A stretch of DNA of 64,000 nt from Helicobacter felis ATCC 49179 (GTDB lineage: Bacteria; Campylobacterota; Campylobacteria; Campylobacterales; Helicobacteraceae), in NCBI RefSeq assembly GCF_000200595.1, contig NC_014810.2:1608682-1672681 (forward strand), given 5' to 3'. Below the pieces are notes generated by a model. The model worked only from the letters and a program-made list of their open reading frames with translations. It searched no databases and had not been told where the DNA came from. Both the position numbers and the translations under genes were made by a program. This document shows, one piece after another, positions 47,308 through 57,315 of this stretch (positions are counted from its first letter, which is position 1; every line of letters begins with the position of its first letter).

Positions 47308-48483
47308 ATGAAAAAAGTGATTTTTAACGCATCTTCTATAGCCAATGCAGGGAATTTGACTGGTATTGGACTTTATACTTTAGCGTTGGCTCAAGCTTTG
47401 GAGGAATACTTTAAAAGCAGAGGTGATGTGGAACTTAATTTTTATGCACATGGAAAACTTTATGCTAATCTCAAGGATTTACCAAGCGATCCGCTTCCCA
47501 GTTCTACTGGTTTTATTAAGACCATAAAGAAAGCACTCCGGTTTTTCTTGATCAGTCCACTTTACTCTTATCTGTCTTTAGGTTTTCGTTTTTTAGCGGA
47601 GTTGTGTGTCAAAAGAAGACATCATAATGTTTCAGACACTGTGTCTGACTTATACATCCAGCCAGAGTTTCTAGGTCCAAAGGGAATAAGGTCCAGCAAG
47701 ATTTTAGGTTGCATCCATGACATGCCTATTGGTGAGATGTGGTGTCTGCCCAAAAAAATGAGGTTAGATTTTGAGAAAAATATTTTCCCACAAATGTCTA
47801 CCTATACAGAGGTGATTTGTTTTAGCCAATGCACTAAAGCAGATATTATCAACGCTCTTGGATTTACAGAATCTAAGGTGCATGTAATCTATCATGGTCT
47901 GAGAGAATATAGAGATACTCACCATGTGAGCTTGCCTCCTAATCTAGGAGAGTTTATTTTAGTGGTGGGAGCCAAGTCAAAGCGTAAAAATGCAACGCGA
48001 TTAATCGAGGCTTTTCAGCGACTTCCTCAGAACTTACAAAAACGCTTCAAAATTGTTTTAACATCATCGTCTTTTAGCACTTTGACAAAAGATGATGAGA
48101 AAGTTTTTAAACAAGATTTTATTGTTAATCTAGGTTATGTTTCAGATGCACTTTTACAAACTCTCTACAAAAATGCCCGACTTTTGTGGTGGGGTAGTTT
48201 AGCTGAAGGCTTTGGATTGCCCATGGTGGAAGCTATGCAAGCTCAATGCGTGGTGTTGGCCAGTAATGTTTCATGTATGCCAGAAATCTTGGGTGATGCA
48301 GGGATTTATTGTGACCCATACAGTGTCCAAGACATTACCAGGCAACTAGAAGTGGCTCTAACCGATGAAGTTTTAAGAAAAGAGTGCATAGAGAGGGGTT
48401 TAAAACGCGCTAAAGAGTTTGATTTAAAAAAAAGTATGCAAAAACACATAGAGATCGTGGAACGCATGCTAGAAGAAAGCTAG
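47308..48483 (+). CDS. Glycosyltransferase family 4 (GT-B)
   Basis: 391 residues, intact. N-domain begins KKVIFNASSIANAGNLTGIG (glycine loop); C-domain FILVVGAKSKRKNATRLIEAF and the nucleotide-sugar site WWGSLAEGFGLPMVEAMQ (EGFGLxxxE, retaining GT4 motif), then NVSCMPEILGDAG. Cytoplasmic or peripheral membrane enzyme adding a sugar to LPS or another glycan. Stands alone between a dead and a live rep gene; donor and acceptor not readable. Confidence 0.88.
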   Translation: MKKVIFNASSIANAGNLTGIGLYTLALAQALEEYFKSRGDVELNFYAHGKLYANLKDLPSDPLPSSTGFIKTIKKALRFFLISPLYSYLSLGFRFLAELCVKRRHHNVSDTVSDLYIQPEFLGPKGIRSSKILGCIHDMPIGEMWCLPKKMRLDFEKNIFPQMSTYTEVICFSQCTKADIINALGFTESKVHVIYHGLREYRDTHHVSLPPNLGEFILVVGAKSKRKNATRLIEAFQRLPQNLQKRFKIVLTSSSFSTLTKDDEKVFKQDFIVNLGYVSDALLQTLYKNARLLWWGSLAEGFGLPMVEAMQAQCVVLASNVSCMPEILGDAGIYCDPYSVQDITRQLEVALTDEVLRKECIERGLKRAKEFDLKKSMQKHIEIVERMLEES

Positions 48484-48688
48484 GGCTGGTTATTTCTATA
48501 TCCAAACTTACAGGCGCATTTTACATTAAAAAGGCTATTTGGTGCCTTGTCAGCCAACAGAACGCAACAGAGTGGTAACACAATTACCCCACAATCCACA
48601 CGGGACTTAGGAGGATTGTAGGTATTGCCCCAAATTTTTAAAAGGCTTAGAGGGGCTTCTAACGCACATTTTTTTTTGGAGGTGTGTT

Positions 48689-50212
48689 CTAGCGCGCATG
48701 TTTGACGAAATTGTTCACAAAATCCTCATGGTCTTTAAAGGTGTGGGTGAATAAATCGTCTCCTTGAGTATTGAATCTCTCTAGGTGTTCTGTACAGTAT
48801 TGGGCGTAGTGGCGATCGTTAGGATGCGTTGGGATGAGCTGGAATAGTCCTACAATGGAGGGGTTGTCTCCAAGACGGGTCAAAACATTAATGAGTTTAG
48901 CGTTTTGGAACACATGGTAGGGGCTATCAATACAGATTGACCCTGTTAGTCCGCAAAATTTCCCTATGGCCTCGCGTTCTTTTTTGGTGTAATAGCCTCG
49001 TTGGGCTTTTTTCTGCTCTTTGGCTTGTTTTTCTTGTTCCTTGCGCTCTTGTTTTTGCGCCTTGATCACAGCCTCTTGGATGCGGTTTTGAGAGCGGCGT
49101 TTTAAGATAGCCTTTTGAGCATCTGCGTGGGGGTGGGGCATGAAGTGGAAGGTGATGCCTACTACCTTTCCTCCCCTGCCTTTTTTTTCTTTCACATAAA
49201 AAATCGTTTCATAGGGCAGATTGCGGTTAGGGTTTTTGGGGTCGTAGCCCTCCTCAAAGATTACCCCTAGCTCACGGCAGGCGGGTTTAAGTATGTGAGC
49301 ATCAATCAAATCTGTTCGCATGGTTGTAGGAATGCCCATAAACTCCTTAAACCCCGCAAAATCATTTTTATAGCTGATCATCTCGCACATGCCATTCTTC
49401 TTTACATCCTCAAAGCGCACTAATAAGCGATAAAGGTTTTTGGCGTATTTGCTACGCAAGGATAAAAAGGTTTTGAGCTGAAAAGTGGTGAAATTTGCGC
49501 TTAAGTCATTGAGCAAATGCAAATAATAGGGGGCGTTGACTCCCACTTCAATATAGCAAAGTTTCTCGGTTTCATCATAGGCAATGGTGAAATCTTTGAA
49601 TAAAAATCGGTTGGTTTCTCTAGTAATTTTCCTTCCATCCTCAATACAGCGTGCGATCTCCCAAAAGTTCGCAGTTTTTACATTTTTCCAAAGGGCTTTC
49701 ACCGCTTTTAAGAGGTCTTTATCGCCAATTTTGGGCGCATCCATCATTTCCTTGACTTCTTTAGGAGTGAAGTAGATACAGGTGTCTTGCTGGTCTTTGA
49801 GGCGGTTAAACAGAGAGAAGAGGAGATTGATCTCACGCGCCCCCATTTTGCCTAGATTGACCTTGTAGATGTCGTTATGAATCACTACTTGGTTGGGGTT
49901 AGCGATGGGCACTTCTTTAGCAGACGTGCCCTTTGGAGTAGAGGTGTCTATAGGCTTTTGTTCTTGTTTGGTGGGAGCTTTGTTGGAGTGCTCGGTTTCA
50001 CTCTTTGGTGTGGTGTCCAAAGTAGGCTCCGGGGCGACTTTTGGGGGGTCTTGAGGTGATTGTAGGTCAAGAGCTGGGACTAGGGCTACGAGCTTCTTTA
50101 AGCATTCCGCCTTTTCTCTCTCTAGTACCTCTCTTAGACCTATATCAGCTGTAGCACTAATGATTGTCTGGAGTGCTTTTATCTGCTGTCCTAGCTGTTC
50201 TGTGGTGTCCAT
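48689..50212 (-). CDS. Rep_3 family plasmid replication initiator, intact
   Basis: 507 residues. N-terminal leader DTTEQLGQQIKALQTIISAT, core VVIHNDIYKVNLGKMGAREINLLF, SKYAKNLYRLLVRFED, FYVKEKKGRGGKVVGITFHF, a Lys/Glu coil, and the C-terminal domain shared with the 33.9-kb Rep (FTHTFKDHEDFVNNFVKHAR). Clearly paralogous to it yet with different iterons, so the two replicons should be compatible. Start ATG 50212. Confidence 0.88.
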   Translation of the reverse strand: MDTTEQLGQQIKALQTIISATADIGLREVLEREKAECLKKLVALVPALDLQSPQDPPKVAPEPTLDTTPKSETEHSNKAPTKQEQKPIDTSTPKGTSAKEVPIANPNQVVIHNDIYKVNLGKMGAREINLLFSLFNRLKDQQDTCIYFTPKEVKEMMDAPKIGDKDLLKAVKALWKNVKTANFWEIARCIEDGRKITRETNRFLFKDFTIAYDETEKLCYIEVGVNAPYYLHLLNDLSANFTTFQLKTFLSLRSKYAKNLYRLLVRFEDVKKNGMCEMISYKNDFAGFKEFMGIPTTMRTDLIDAHILKPACRELGVIFEEGYDPKNPNRNLPYETIFYVKEKKGRGGKVVGITFHFMPHPHADAQKAILKRRSQNRIQEAVIKAQKQERKEQEKQAKEQKKAQRGYYTKKEREAIGKFCGLTGSICIDSPYHVFQNAKLINVLTRLGDNPSIVGLFQLIPTHPNDRHYAQYCTEHLERFNTQGDDLFTHTFKDHEDFVNNFVKHAR

Positions 50213-50268
50213 CTAAAGCCTACCTGCTATGCTTATTTTTGATATTATACCATGTTTAATATTTTATT

Positions 50269-50376
50269 TAGGGGAAATAAGCTCAAAAAGTAGGGGAAAT
50301 AAGCTCAAAAAGTAGGGGAAATAAGCTCAAAAAGTAGGGGAAATAGCTCAAAAAGTAGGGGAAATAGCTCAAAAAG
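50269..50376. repeat. Iterons of the 48.7-kb replicon (five repeats)
   Basis: Three 22-bp copies beginning TAGGGGAAATAAGCTC and two 21-bp copies lacking one A, head to tail, 57 bp from the rep start. Confidence 0.9.
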
Positions 50377-50520
50377 TGCCCCCGCAACCCCGCACACATG
50401 GGAGCTGAAAGCGCAAAAAAACGCGGCCTACAAATATATTAACAAACTTATTACAAACTCTTACGCGCGCGCGAGAAAAAAACGCTTAAGGTTAAATTGC
50501 TGGAAATGGAAACTAGGAAT

Positions 50521-50575
50521 GCAGTGCTCACGCACTGCTTACAGAAAGATTTAACTGTGGGGGCGAGCCCCCACA
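50521..50575. repeat. Conserved double hairpin, copy 3
   Basis: Hairpin 1 GCAGTGC-TCAC-GCACTGC (50521-50538); hairpin 2 TGTGGGGG/CCCCCACA (50556-50563, 50568-50575), each with a different loop from the other copies. Followed by TTAGCTTTTGAGGTGG and ACGCTAGAATGGC, also shared. The next 400 bp to the transferase gene hold nothing else. Confidence 0.65.
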
Positions 50576-50982
50576 CCCCCATTAGCTTTTGAGGTGGAAA
50601 TTAGCACGCTAGAATGGCCATATAACGTTTTTGGAGTGTATGTAGGTTTTCCTATGGATTAAGGGCATCTTGTTGATTGTAGAGTATCCTAGAGTACTTT
50701 ATAGAGGTGTTTTAAAGTGGAGGATAGAGAGGAACAAGTAAAAACCACACGAACTATACCTCAGCATAACATTGTGTAATCCTCTTTGATGTTTTGATCA
50801 TATTCTAAATGTTTCACATTCAACTGTTTATATATCCCTCACCATACGAGACCACAAATCATAAGCAAACGCCGTCAACTTGCGCGTTTTTTATGTTAAA
50901 ATAGTAACTTATGCATCTCTCATCGCACACCATGCCATTTTGGTATCCCTGCGTATGAGCAATCAAGTATGCAAGGTATGCG

Positions 50983-52640
50983 ATGGTCCTGGATATGCGA
51001 TTTTTCCTGATGTGGCTAGCTCCCGTTTTTGTGGTGCTTTTTAGTGCCAATGCCGAGTCTCAATACGGACGCTTTGTTGTGGGAAAGGTCGCTTTTTATA
51101 GTTTTTTTATTAGCTTTTTGATTTATTGGGGACTTTCTTTTATCAAACAACGCTTTGTATTGCAGACAACTAAAAACATCCTATTGACGGTAGTTCTCTT
51201 CTTCGCATTTATTGATTTTTTTGCATCTTATTATTTCAACATGATTTTAACAGAATCCTTGGTCAATATGATCTTTTCAAGCCACTGGGTGGAAGTTCGA
51301 GCTTTTTTTACACTGCAAGTCATCCCTCATACATTACTTGTTCTCACAACAATAGCGGTGTGTGTAGCGATTGCCTCGATACGCTTCCAATTGGTAATCC
51401 AACCCAAGAGAATCAAGGTGATTTTTGCAACACTATTGCTAGTTCACGCATTGCACGCTTTCAAAGGATACTATTCTTCGTTGAAACACATGGATCATTT
51501 TTACAAATTCTTATGCACACAGATAATTCCTTCTGTCAAAGAGATCGCTCTAATTGCTCTAAATATTAGAGAACATAGTAAAATCCAAGCAATATATGAT
51601 AAGCTCAAGCAACCTTTACCTAAAGACTATATCCATGTTGATTCGGATACCCCACCTAATGTGATACTCGTCGTGGGTGAGAGCGAATCGCGTTCATTTA
51701 TGGGAGTTTACGATTACAGCACTCCAAACACCCCATTTTTCAGCAAACTCAAGCAATCGCAACACTTGTTCTTATTTACGGATGTAGTGTCGCCATTTGC
51801 CTACACATTGCCTGTTTTTCAAGTTCTTTTGAACTACTCGGATGTAGAAAATAGCAAAACTATTCCTTGGTACCTCACAGAAGGTGTGGGTAAAATATTC
51901 AAAACTGCAGGCTATACTACTTTTTGGCTGGACAATCAAGCAAACCCCTACCTAACAGATGCCTTTTCACTCCTTTCTAACTCTTTTGACTACAAATATT
52001 GGACTAACAATGATTATGAAAATAAGGATCAAATACTCGTTGATACCTACAATAACACAGTCAAATCTAAATTAGGGACTAAAAATTTTATTCTATTCCA
52101 TCTAGTGGGCAACCATTTTCCTTACACTAATCGTTTCCCTCATAGCTTTACAAAATTTACACCAAAAGATGTTTCTTACACCGAATTACATGTGCAAAAC
52201 ATGACCGACAAACAAACAGTCGCTGATTATGTCAACTCAATTTACTACACAGACCATGTTCTTAAAGAAATATTTAACTTGTTTAAAGATAAAAATGCAA
52301 TCATCTTGTATCTTTCTGATCATGGGCAAGATATGTTTAGGAGTGGGCATGTTTTTGTCCACAAATGCTCCAATTATGGCGTTGAAGTTCCTTTTGCAGT
52401 CTATGTTACGGATAAATTTAAGCAAAGCTACCCACAGAAAGTCAAAGCCATTGCCCAAGCAGTGAACAAACCCTTCATGATCGACGTCTGATTCATTCTC
52501 TTCTGCCTCTTGTAGGGATACACACGAAAGACAATCTAGAAGCTAAAAATCTCTTTAGTCCAAAGTTTGACACTAACAGGAAACGGGTTTATTGTGGTAA
52601 CCTAGAATACCCAACAACCCACAACCATAACGCCCCTTAA
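50983..52640 (+). CDS. Phosphoethanolamine transferase (EptA/CptA-like), frameshift near the 3' end
   Basis: About 552 residues if one base is restored near 52,485 (GACGTCTG, expected GACGATCTG by comparison with 56.5 kb). Five N-terminal membrane helices, then a periplasmic sulfatase-fold domain: PNVILVVGESESRSFMGVYDY (metal Glu), VSPFAYTLPVFQV with the likely acceptor Thr (CptA-type, not the EptA STAYS form), LYLSDHGQDMF (metal Asp-His), and after the break DLIHSLLPLVGIH. Without repair the protein loses ~50 residues including the last conserved segment. Modifies lipid A or core with phosphoethanolamine. Confidence 0.88.
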
Positions 52641-52752
52641 CTTTCTTCCCTTCTCATTCACTACACAAGATTATTCCTTCTTGCATATTCTCTTAGATTT
52701 ATGTTTAATGTTTTGAATAGCTTAAAATTTTTTTAATACAACTAATAGGCAC

Positions 52753-53886
52753 TTAATGGGGGGTTTTGAATTTAGAATAAATCTCTAGAATCCTCTCTTC
52801 ATCCACCATGTCATAAGGAATCTTATTGCCTAACAACTTCTTATGATACTCCTTAAAATCGGCTAAAGGTACCCACTTGCACTTTTCAGCTTCAGAGGCT
52901 CTTCGAGGTTTGATATAGGGAAAATGCCAGTTCATTAACTCTGGATCACCAACAAATTCCACGGGACGCTTATAACACATTTCTTCTATCCAATTCTGTT
53001 CCGGGTGTTTCACAAACCCACAATCTCGATTGTAGAGTAAAAAATGCCCTGCGCAATTTTCTACAAATCCAAAGTCATCTTCGCCAGCAACATTTACATG
53101 CCACACAAAGACTCGTCCATCTTTTACTAAGAAATGCACCCTAGAGTAAGCCAAGGTTTCGTAAGTATTGCGCACCGTATAGAAACTCTTGTAAAGCTTC
53201 TTGGCATCGTGGATGTGATCCACATCAATTTTTACCACCCATTGATTCCTTGGGATGAAGGAAAAAACATAATTAGAATAGTGATAGAGCGTGTTGTGCA
53301 GGTGTTCAGGGGTTTCCCGACCAAGTTGAGCTACCTTGTAGGGATAAGAAATGGGCACAAAGCTGGGAAATTTTTGGCAAAAGTCTAAAATCACTTCTGC
53401 ACTTCCATCGTCGCAGTCGTTATAACCAATCACTCCCCGTTGAATCGCCGGGAGTATTGAGTGCAGACATTCTTCCAAGGTGCAAATCTCATTACGCACT
53501 CGAATAAAAGCCCATGGATTGAGAGGGCTTGCAGGGTCTTTGCTTTTTTCATCATATTCGAAATAACCGTGGTGAGTTGGTTTGTCGCTAAAGGATTCCC
53601 CCCCCCCCCCTGCGGCGATCTTTTTGTTGGCGACGATAAAATTCTCATTGCTCAAATTTTCGATTCGTTTAAATACCAAGAATTTTTGAGGATGGGAAAT
53701 CTTTCCAAATTGTGGGTCGGACATATTCTGCAAGGTGTGCTCAAGGCGATCCAACCTATTATGAACACTAGATAGCAATTTATCTCTTGCCCATTTTAGT
53801 CTGGACTTTATGTGTTGTTTAAAATTTGCCAAAAAACCGCTCCTTATTCCACATTCCATACCGCAAATTGTAACAAAGTTTTTCAT
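52753..53886 (-). CDS. CgtA-like beta-1,4-N-acetylgalactosaminyltransferase, phase-variable (ON)
   Basis: 377 residues. Close in pattern to Campylobacter CgtA and the H. pylori homologue: [53 protein letters not shown] (DxD metal site), [13 protein letters not shown]. An N-terminal ~110-residue extension precedes it and contains a G13 tract (53598-53610) read as four Gly plus one base, in frame here. Uses UDP-GalNAc/GlcNAc to extend LPS. In the same LPS group as the GT4 and GT25 genes. Confidence 0.85.
   Translation of the reverse strand: MKNFVTICGMECGIRSGFLANFKQHIKSRLKWARDKLLSSVHNRLDRLEHTLQNMSDPQFGKISHPQKFLVFKRIENLSNENFIVANKKIAAGGGGESFSDKPTHHGYFEYDEKSKDPASPLNPWAFIRVRNEICTLEECLHSILPAIQRGVIGYNDCDDGSAEVILDFCQKFPSFVPISYPYKVAQLGRETPEHLHNTLYHYSNYVFSFIPRNQWVVKIDVDHIHDAKKLYKSFYTVRNTYETLAYSRVHFLVKDGRVFVWHVNVAGEDDFGFVENCAGHFLLYNRDCGFVKHPEQNWIEEMCYKRPVEFVGDPELMNWHFPYIKPRRASEAEKCKWVPLADFKEYHKKLLGNKIPYDMVDEERILEIYSKFKTPH
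53598..53610. repeat. Poly-C/G tract, 13 nt, in the CgtA-like gene
   Basis: Thirteen C on +; G13 keeps the frame (AAGGGGESF), 12 or 14 would truncate the enzyme after ~105 residues, before the catalytic domain. Confidence 0.85.
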
Positions 53887-54013
53887 AAAGTCAAATCTTG
53901 ATGTTACTCAAAAACCACAGTCGAACCCCATCTTTCAACTTTTGATTTATTGTGAGATTAAGAGCATTTAAGTATAGTGTAAACACGGATGAGAAACTTA
54001 ATTTAGGACTTCA

Positions 54014-55285
54014 ATGCGCATTCTCTTTTGCACTAGCCAATATTATCCTTTGCAGTCAGGACGGGCGATTGTTGCCCATAATTTGAGTTTAGCTCTTGCT
54101 AGGGCTGGACATACAGTCCTGGTGTGTACTGCTAATGTTTTTGATTTGCAAACCCTCCAATGGGAAGGCCAAAAACACGCCATCACTAGTGGCAACACTG
54201 CAAGAGAGGTTGTAGAAATAGCTCCTAATCTCTTTGTCATCGGATTTCACATTTATGTAGAGGGTTACCTGATAAAAGGTGAGATTGCGGCCTATAAGGA
54301 TTTTGTGGCGCATTTTGAGTGCGATCTGTTGCTTTGCTCTGGGGTCAATGAAGGGATTTATGGAATCTGTTGGACATGCGACCTGCTTTATGATTTGCTC
54401 CCTACCTTAGAGGTTAAGAAGGCTTTAAAAATCCATGAGTCACCTAATATACGACAGGGTCATTCATGGAAGAGTCGCATCAAAGAAGTTCTTAAAATTA
54501 TTCTCTCAAAATTCTTTAACGAAGATAAAAAATATTTTAGATGGATTGAGGGCATGCTAAGAAATCATCTGAAAGACTTTGATTGTGTGTTTTTCTTAGA
54601 TGAAAAAACACACAATTACCACACCCTTGCGCCTTTTTGTTCTAGGATAAGTATTTTACCCCATGGGGTTTTTGAGATCTATCCACCCAAGACTCTGCAC
54701 ACACCCTTAAAAAAAACCAATGACAATGATTTAGAAACCCTTATGCAAGGCTCCTATCTGCTCAGTGTTTCTAACTATCATCCCGCTAAAAATCATGACA
54801 AAATTTTGCAAGCCTATTATTTAAGCCAAGTGCAAATCCCCTTGGTTTTTGTAGGCTTTTGCAATTATGTACATGCCCTTGGTATGTTAAAAACGCTTAA
54901 ACAAGATTTAGATGATAAATATGGTTTCAAGCCCGTATTGTTTCTCCATTCGCTAGAACGCTCACAGATACTAGCACTCTTCACCCATGCTACTTTGTTT
55001 TTGCACGCTGCTCCTCACCCATGTTATCCTATGGCGATTTTAGAGAGCATGCAGTACGGACTACCCTTTGTGTGCATGGATGTAGGCTGTGTCAAGCAAC
55101 TTTACGCTGACTTGGTGGTGCAAACTCCTCAAGAAATGGCACATAAAGTGGACTCTCTATTAAGTGATCCTGATCACTACTACCAAGTAGCTAAGAACTT
55201 GCACATCACGATTCAAAACTACACTTATGACAAAATCATCCCAAAATTCCTAGAGACTCTTAACGCAAATGGGCATAGCGCTTGA
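54014..55285 (+). CDS. Glycosyltransferase family 4
   Basis: 423 residues. N-domain RILFCTSQYYPLQSGRAIVAHNLSLALARAGH is the standard GT4 opening with the Gly/Arg loop; C-domain YLLSVSNYHPAKNHDKILQAY and a variant nucleotide-sugar site APHPCYPMAILESMQYG (the first Glu of EGFGxxxxE replaced). Overlaps the convergent GT25 gene by 26 bp at their 3' ends. LPS or surface-glycan sugar transfer. Confidence 0.85.
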   Translation: MRILFCTSQYYPLQSGRAIVAHNLSLALARAGHTVLVCTANVFDLQTLQWEGQKHAITSGNTAREVVEIAPNLFVIGFHIYVEGYLIKGEIAAYKDFVAHFECDLLLCSGVNEGIYGICWTCDLLYDLLPTLEVKKALKIHESPNIRQGHSWKSRIKEVLKIILSKFFNEDKKYFRWIEGMLRNHLKDFDCVFFLDEKTHNYHTLAPFCSRISILPHGVFEIYPPKTLHTPLKKTNDNDLETLMQGSYLLSVSNYHPAKNHDKILQAYYLSQVQIPLVFVGFCNYVHALGMLKTLKQDLDDKYGFKPVLFLHSLERSQILALFTHATLFLHAAPHPCYPMAILESMQYGLPFVCMDVGCVKQLYADLVVQTPQEMAHKVDSLLSDPDHYYQVAKNLHITIQNYTYDKIIPKFLETLNANGHSA

Positions 55286-56132
55286 GAAAAAGGCGGTAAT
55301 AGTAGTAGCGGCGGACTGCAAAGAAAACAGAATTAAAAAAGCGTGTGGATAAACACTTGGGAGATTTGTTAGCGCTTGCCCGTAAATTTGTGGGGTCATC
55401 TGAAGAAATCGCTGAAATAGAATGGTGTTTGCTAAATCCCACGCTCAAGGGAATATAAGTCAAATTGGGTATCCGATGGGTATGCACTAGGGTGAGCAAA
55501 TTATCGACTGGTTCAGTGAAGTGCAAACTCGCACTCACAAAGGCTTTTGCCGCCTTTGGGGTGAGATAGTAGGCAGCAGCAGCAAAGACTTCTAAGGCCG
55601 AGAGATAAAAATGCTCTTTTAAGATTACTTCTATCCTAGAATCGGTGGGTAGCACCTGTGTACCACCCGTATGTGCAATGACTGATTTTTTAGTTTTAAT
55701 CTCCCAAAAAGTAGCAAATAAACGCACAAAATCAAAGGGACTTTGCATGCAATGCACCAAACTTTCATAAAAGTGGGGCTTGAGCACCACATCGTCTTCT
55801 AAAATGACTATGGGACAATTTAACTCGATACACCTAAGCCATAACATGTAATGGCTCGCATAACAACCCAATTCTTCCAGCAATAATTCTCTTCCATGTG
55901 CGCCTCTGAACCATTCGCTCTCTTTAAGCCACTCAGAGGAATAAGAATTTTCAATCAAACTGCTATAACCCAAATCCTTCTTAAAATAACAACTGTGTTT
56001 GTCAATCGCATCAAAAAGATGGAATTCAAGTTTAAGATCGCCCTCTTGAGCAGGTGGATTGTCAATGATGCTTTGGCAGTGTTTGCGCCTAGGATGGTCT
56101 TTGAGAGAAATAAAATAAACAGGCAAAACCAT
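55260..56132 (-). CDS. Glycosyltransferase family 25 (LPS galactosyltransferase type)
   Basis: 290 residues. GT25 landmarks: PVYFISLKDHPRRKH at the N-terminus, LGCYASHYMLWLRC, the metal-binding IVILEDDVVLKP (EDD) and FTEPVDNLL. Related to H. pylori HP0826-type beta-1,4-galactosyltransferases that build Lewis antigens. Start ATG 56132, nine bases after the stop of the fragment upstream on the same strand, so they were co-transcribed. Confidence 0.88.
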   Translation of the reverse strand: MVLPVYFISLKDHPRRKHCQSIIDNPPAQEGDLKLEFHLFDAIDKHSCYFKKDLGYSSLIENSYSSEWLKESEWFRGAHGRELLLEELGCYASHYMLWLRCIELNCPIVILEDDVVLKPHFYESLVHCMQSPFDFVRLFATFWEIKTKKSVIAHTGGTQVLPTDSRIEVILKEHFYLSALEVFAAAAYYLTPKAAKAFVSASLHFTEPVDNLLTLVHTHRIPNLTYIPLSVGFSKHHSISAISSDDPTNLRASANKSPKCLSTRFFNSVFFAVRRYYYYRLFLKRYAHLR

Positions 56133-56140
56133 AAAATCCC

Positions 56141-56345
56141 CTAAATGAAGCGATCAAAACCTTTGGAGTTGATAAAATCACGCATTAAAGATGTTAAAAT
56201 TCTAGATAACCAAGTCCCATATTTTAACAAAAAACTCAAAATAAAAACAAGACGCTCCTCCCAATCCTCCCAATCCTCCCAATCCTCCCAATATCTGTCA
56301 GGCACTTCCAATCTATAATCTTTTAATTTATAAGCCTTTTCGAAA
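56141..56345 (-). pseudogene. C-terminal fragment with Trp-Glu-Asp repeats
   Basis: Frame KAYKLKDYRLEVPDRYWEDW..., four nonamer repeats (56258-56292) coding Trp-Glu-Asp, then RLVFILSFLLKYGTWLSRIL and the TAG at 56141. Upstream (to 56,400) a different frame has a short conserved-looking stretch RIENGLFF, so the gene was frameshifted near 56,345. Possibly the tail of a glycosyltransferase; LPS glycosyltransferases of Helicobacter often have repeat-containing tails. Parent unknown. Confidence 0.45.
56258..56292. repeat. Nonamer tandem repeat, four copies
   Basis: CTCCCAATC repeated on + without interruption (last copy 8 of 9). Being a multiple of three it changes protein length without shifting frame. 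Confidence 0.85.
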
Positions 56346-56446
56346 TGTTTTTTGTAAAAAACAACCCGTTCTCAATACGCACTCGCGCACAAAAAGCAAC
56401 GCAAATAATCCCCACGAATTAGCCTTAACAATACCAAACGCCACAG

Positions 56447-57289
56447 CTAAGGTTTATAAACGCTCCCACAAAACACCCGTTTTCTTTTCACATCAAAAGT
56501 GGGGCTGAAGAGATTTTTACTTTCGATATTGTCTTTAGTGTGGATGCCCATTAATGGTAATAAACTATGAATCAAATCATCAGTCATGAAAGGCTTATTG
56601 ATGGCTTGGGCGATGGCTTTAACCTTCTGCGGATACTTTTGTTTAAATTTCTCCGTAACATAGATGACAAAAGGAATCTCCACGCCGCTTTTAGAACAAC
56701 TATGCTCATAACCATGCCAATCTTCATAAACACTTTGCCCATGGTCTGAGAGATAGACAATCAAGGCATTTTTATCTTTAAAGAGATTAAAGATTTCTTG
56801 TAAAATGTAATCGGTGTAATAAAGTGAATTGACATAATCGGCTACGATTTGCTTATCTGCCATATTTTGTACCTTTAGGCCAGTGTAAGGAAGGTCTTTT
56901 GGAGTGAATTTAGCAAATGACTTAGGGAAACGCTGGTTGAATATGAGATGGTTGCCCATTAAGTGAAATAAAATAAAGTTTTTAACTCTAAGTTTGGATT
57001 TGACTTCATGGTTGTAAGTATTGATGAGAACCTGATCATGATTTTTCCAACCCTGGTTGGTCCAGTATGTGTAATCAAAGGAATGAGAAGTGAGTGTATA
57101 GACATTGGCATAGGTCGACTCATCTTGCCAGTTGTCTTGATTATCTAGCCAAAAAGTGGTGTAACCAGCAGCCCTAAGGATTGTGCCAATGTTCTCTTTA
57201 AGATACCAAGGAATGTGTTTGTTTTCCACATCCGAGTAATTTAGAAGAACTTGAAAAACAGGCATAGTGCCTCCAAAGGGGGAAATTAC
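56447..57289 (-). pseudogene. Phosphoethanolamine transferase, C-terminal half (partner of 29125-29940)
   Basis: Homology to the 51-kb paralogue starts exactly at GTA 57289 (VISPFGGTMPVFQVLLNYSD) and runs to the natural end (NLFSPTFDVKRKRVF, stop 56447), 280 residues. Contains LIVYLSDHGQSVYED. No start codon or signal upstream; an internal ATG at 57265 would give a truncated soluble domain without membrane anchor. The missing N-half ends in the codon that would directly precede it. Confidence 0.88.
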
Positions 57290-57315
57290 TGGAAAAGTTG
57301 CGGAGCGAAGTCCGT

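Noticed and set aside
48484..48688. Gene between the GT4 and Rep genes
   Set aside because: Stops in all frames; likely just transcription end region.
50983..52640. Reading the transferase as an MCR-type colistin-resistance gene
   Set aside because: Overall fold is shared, but the acceptor region is the CptA-like AYT form rather than the STAYS form, and Helicobacter has its own intrinsic transferases.
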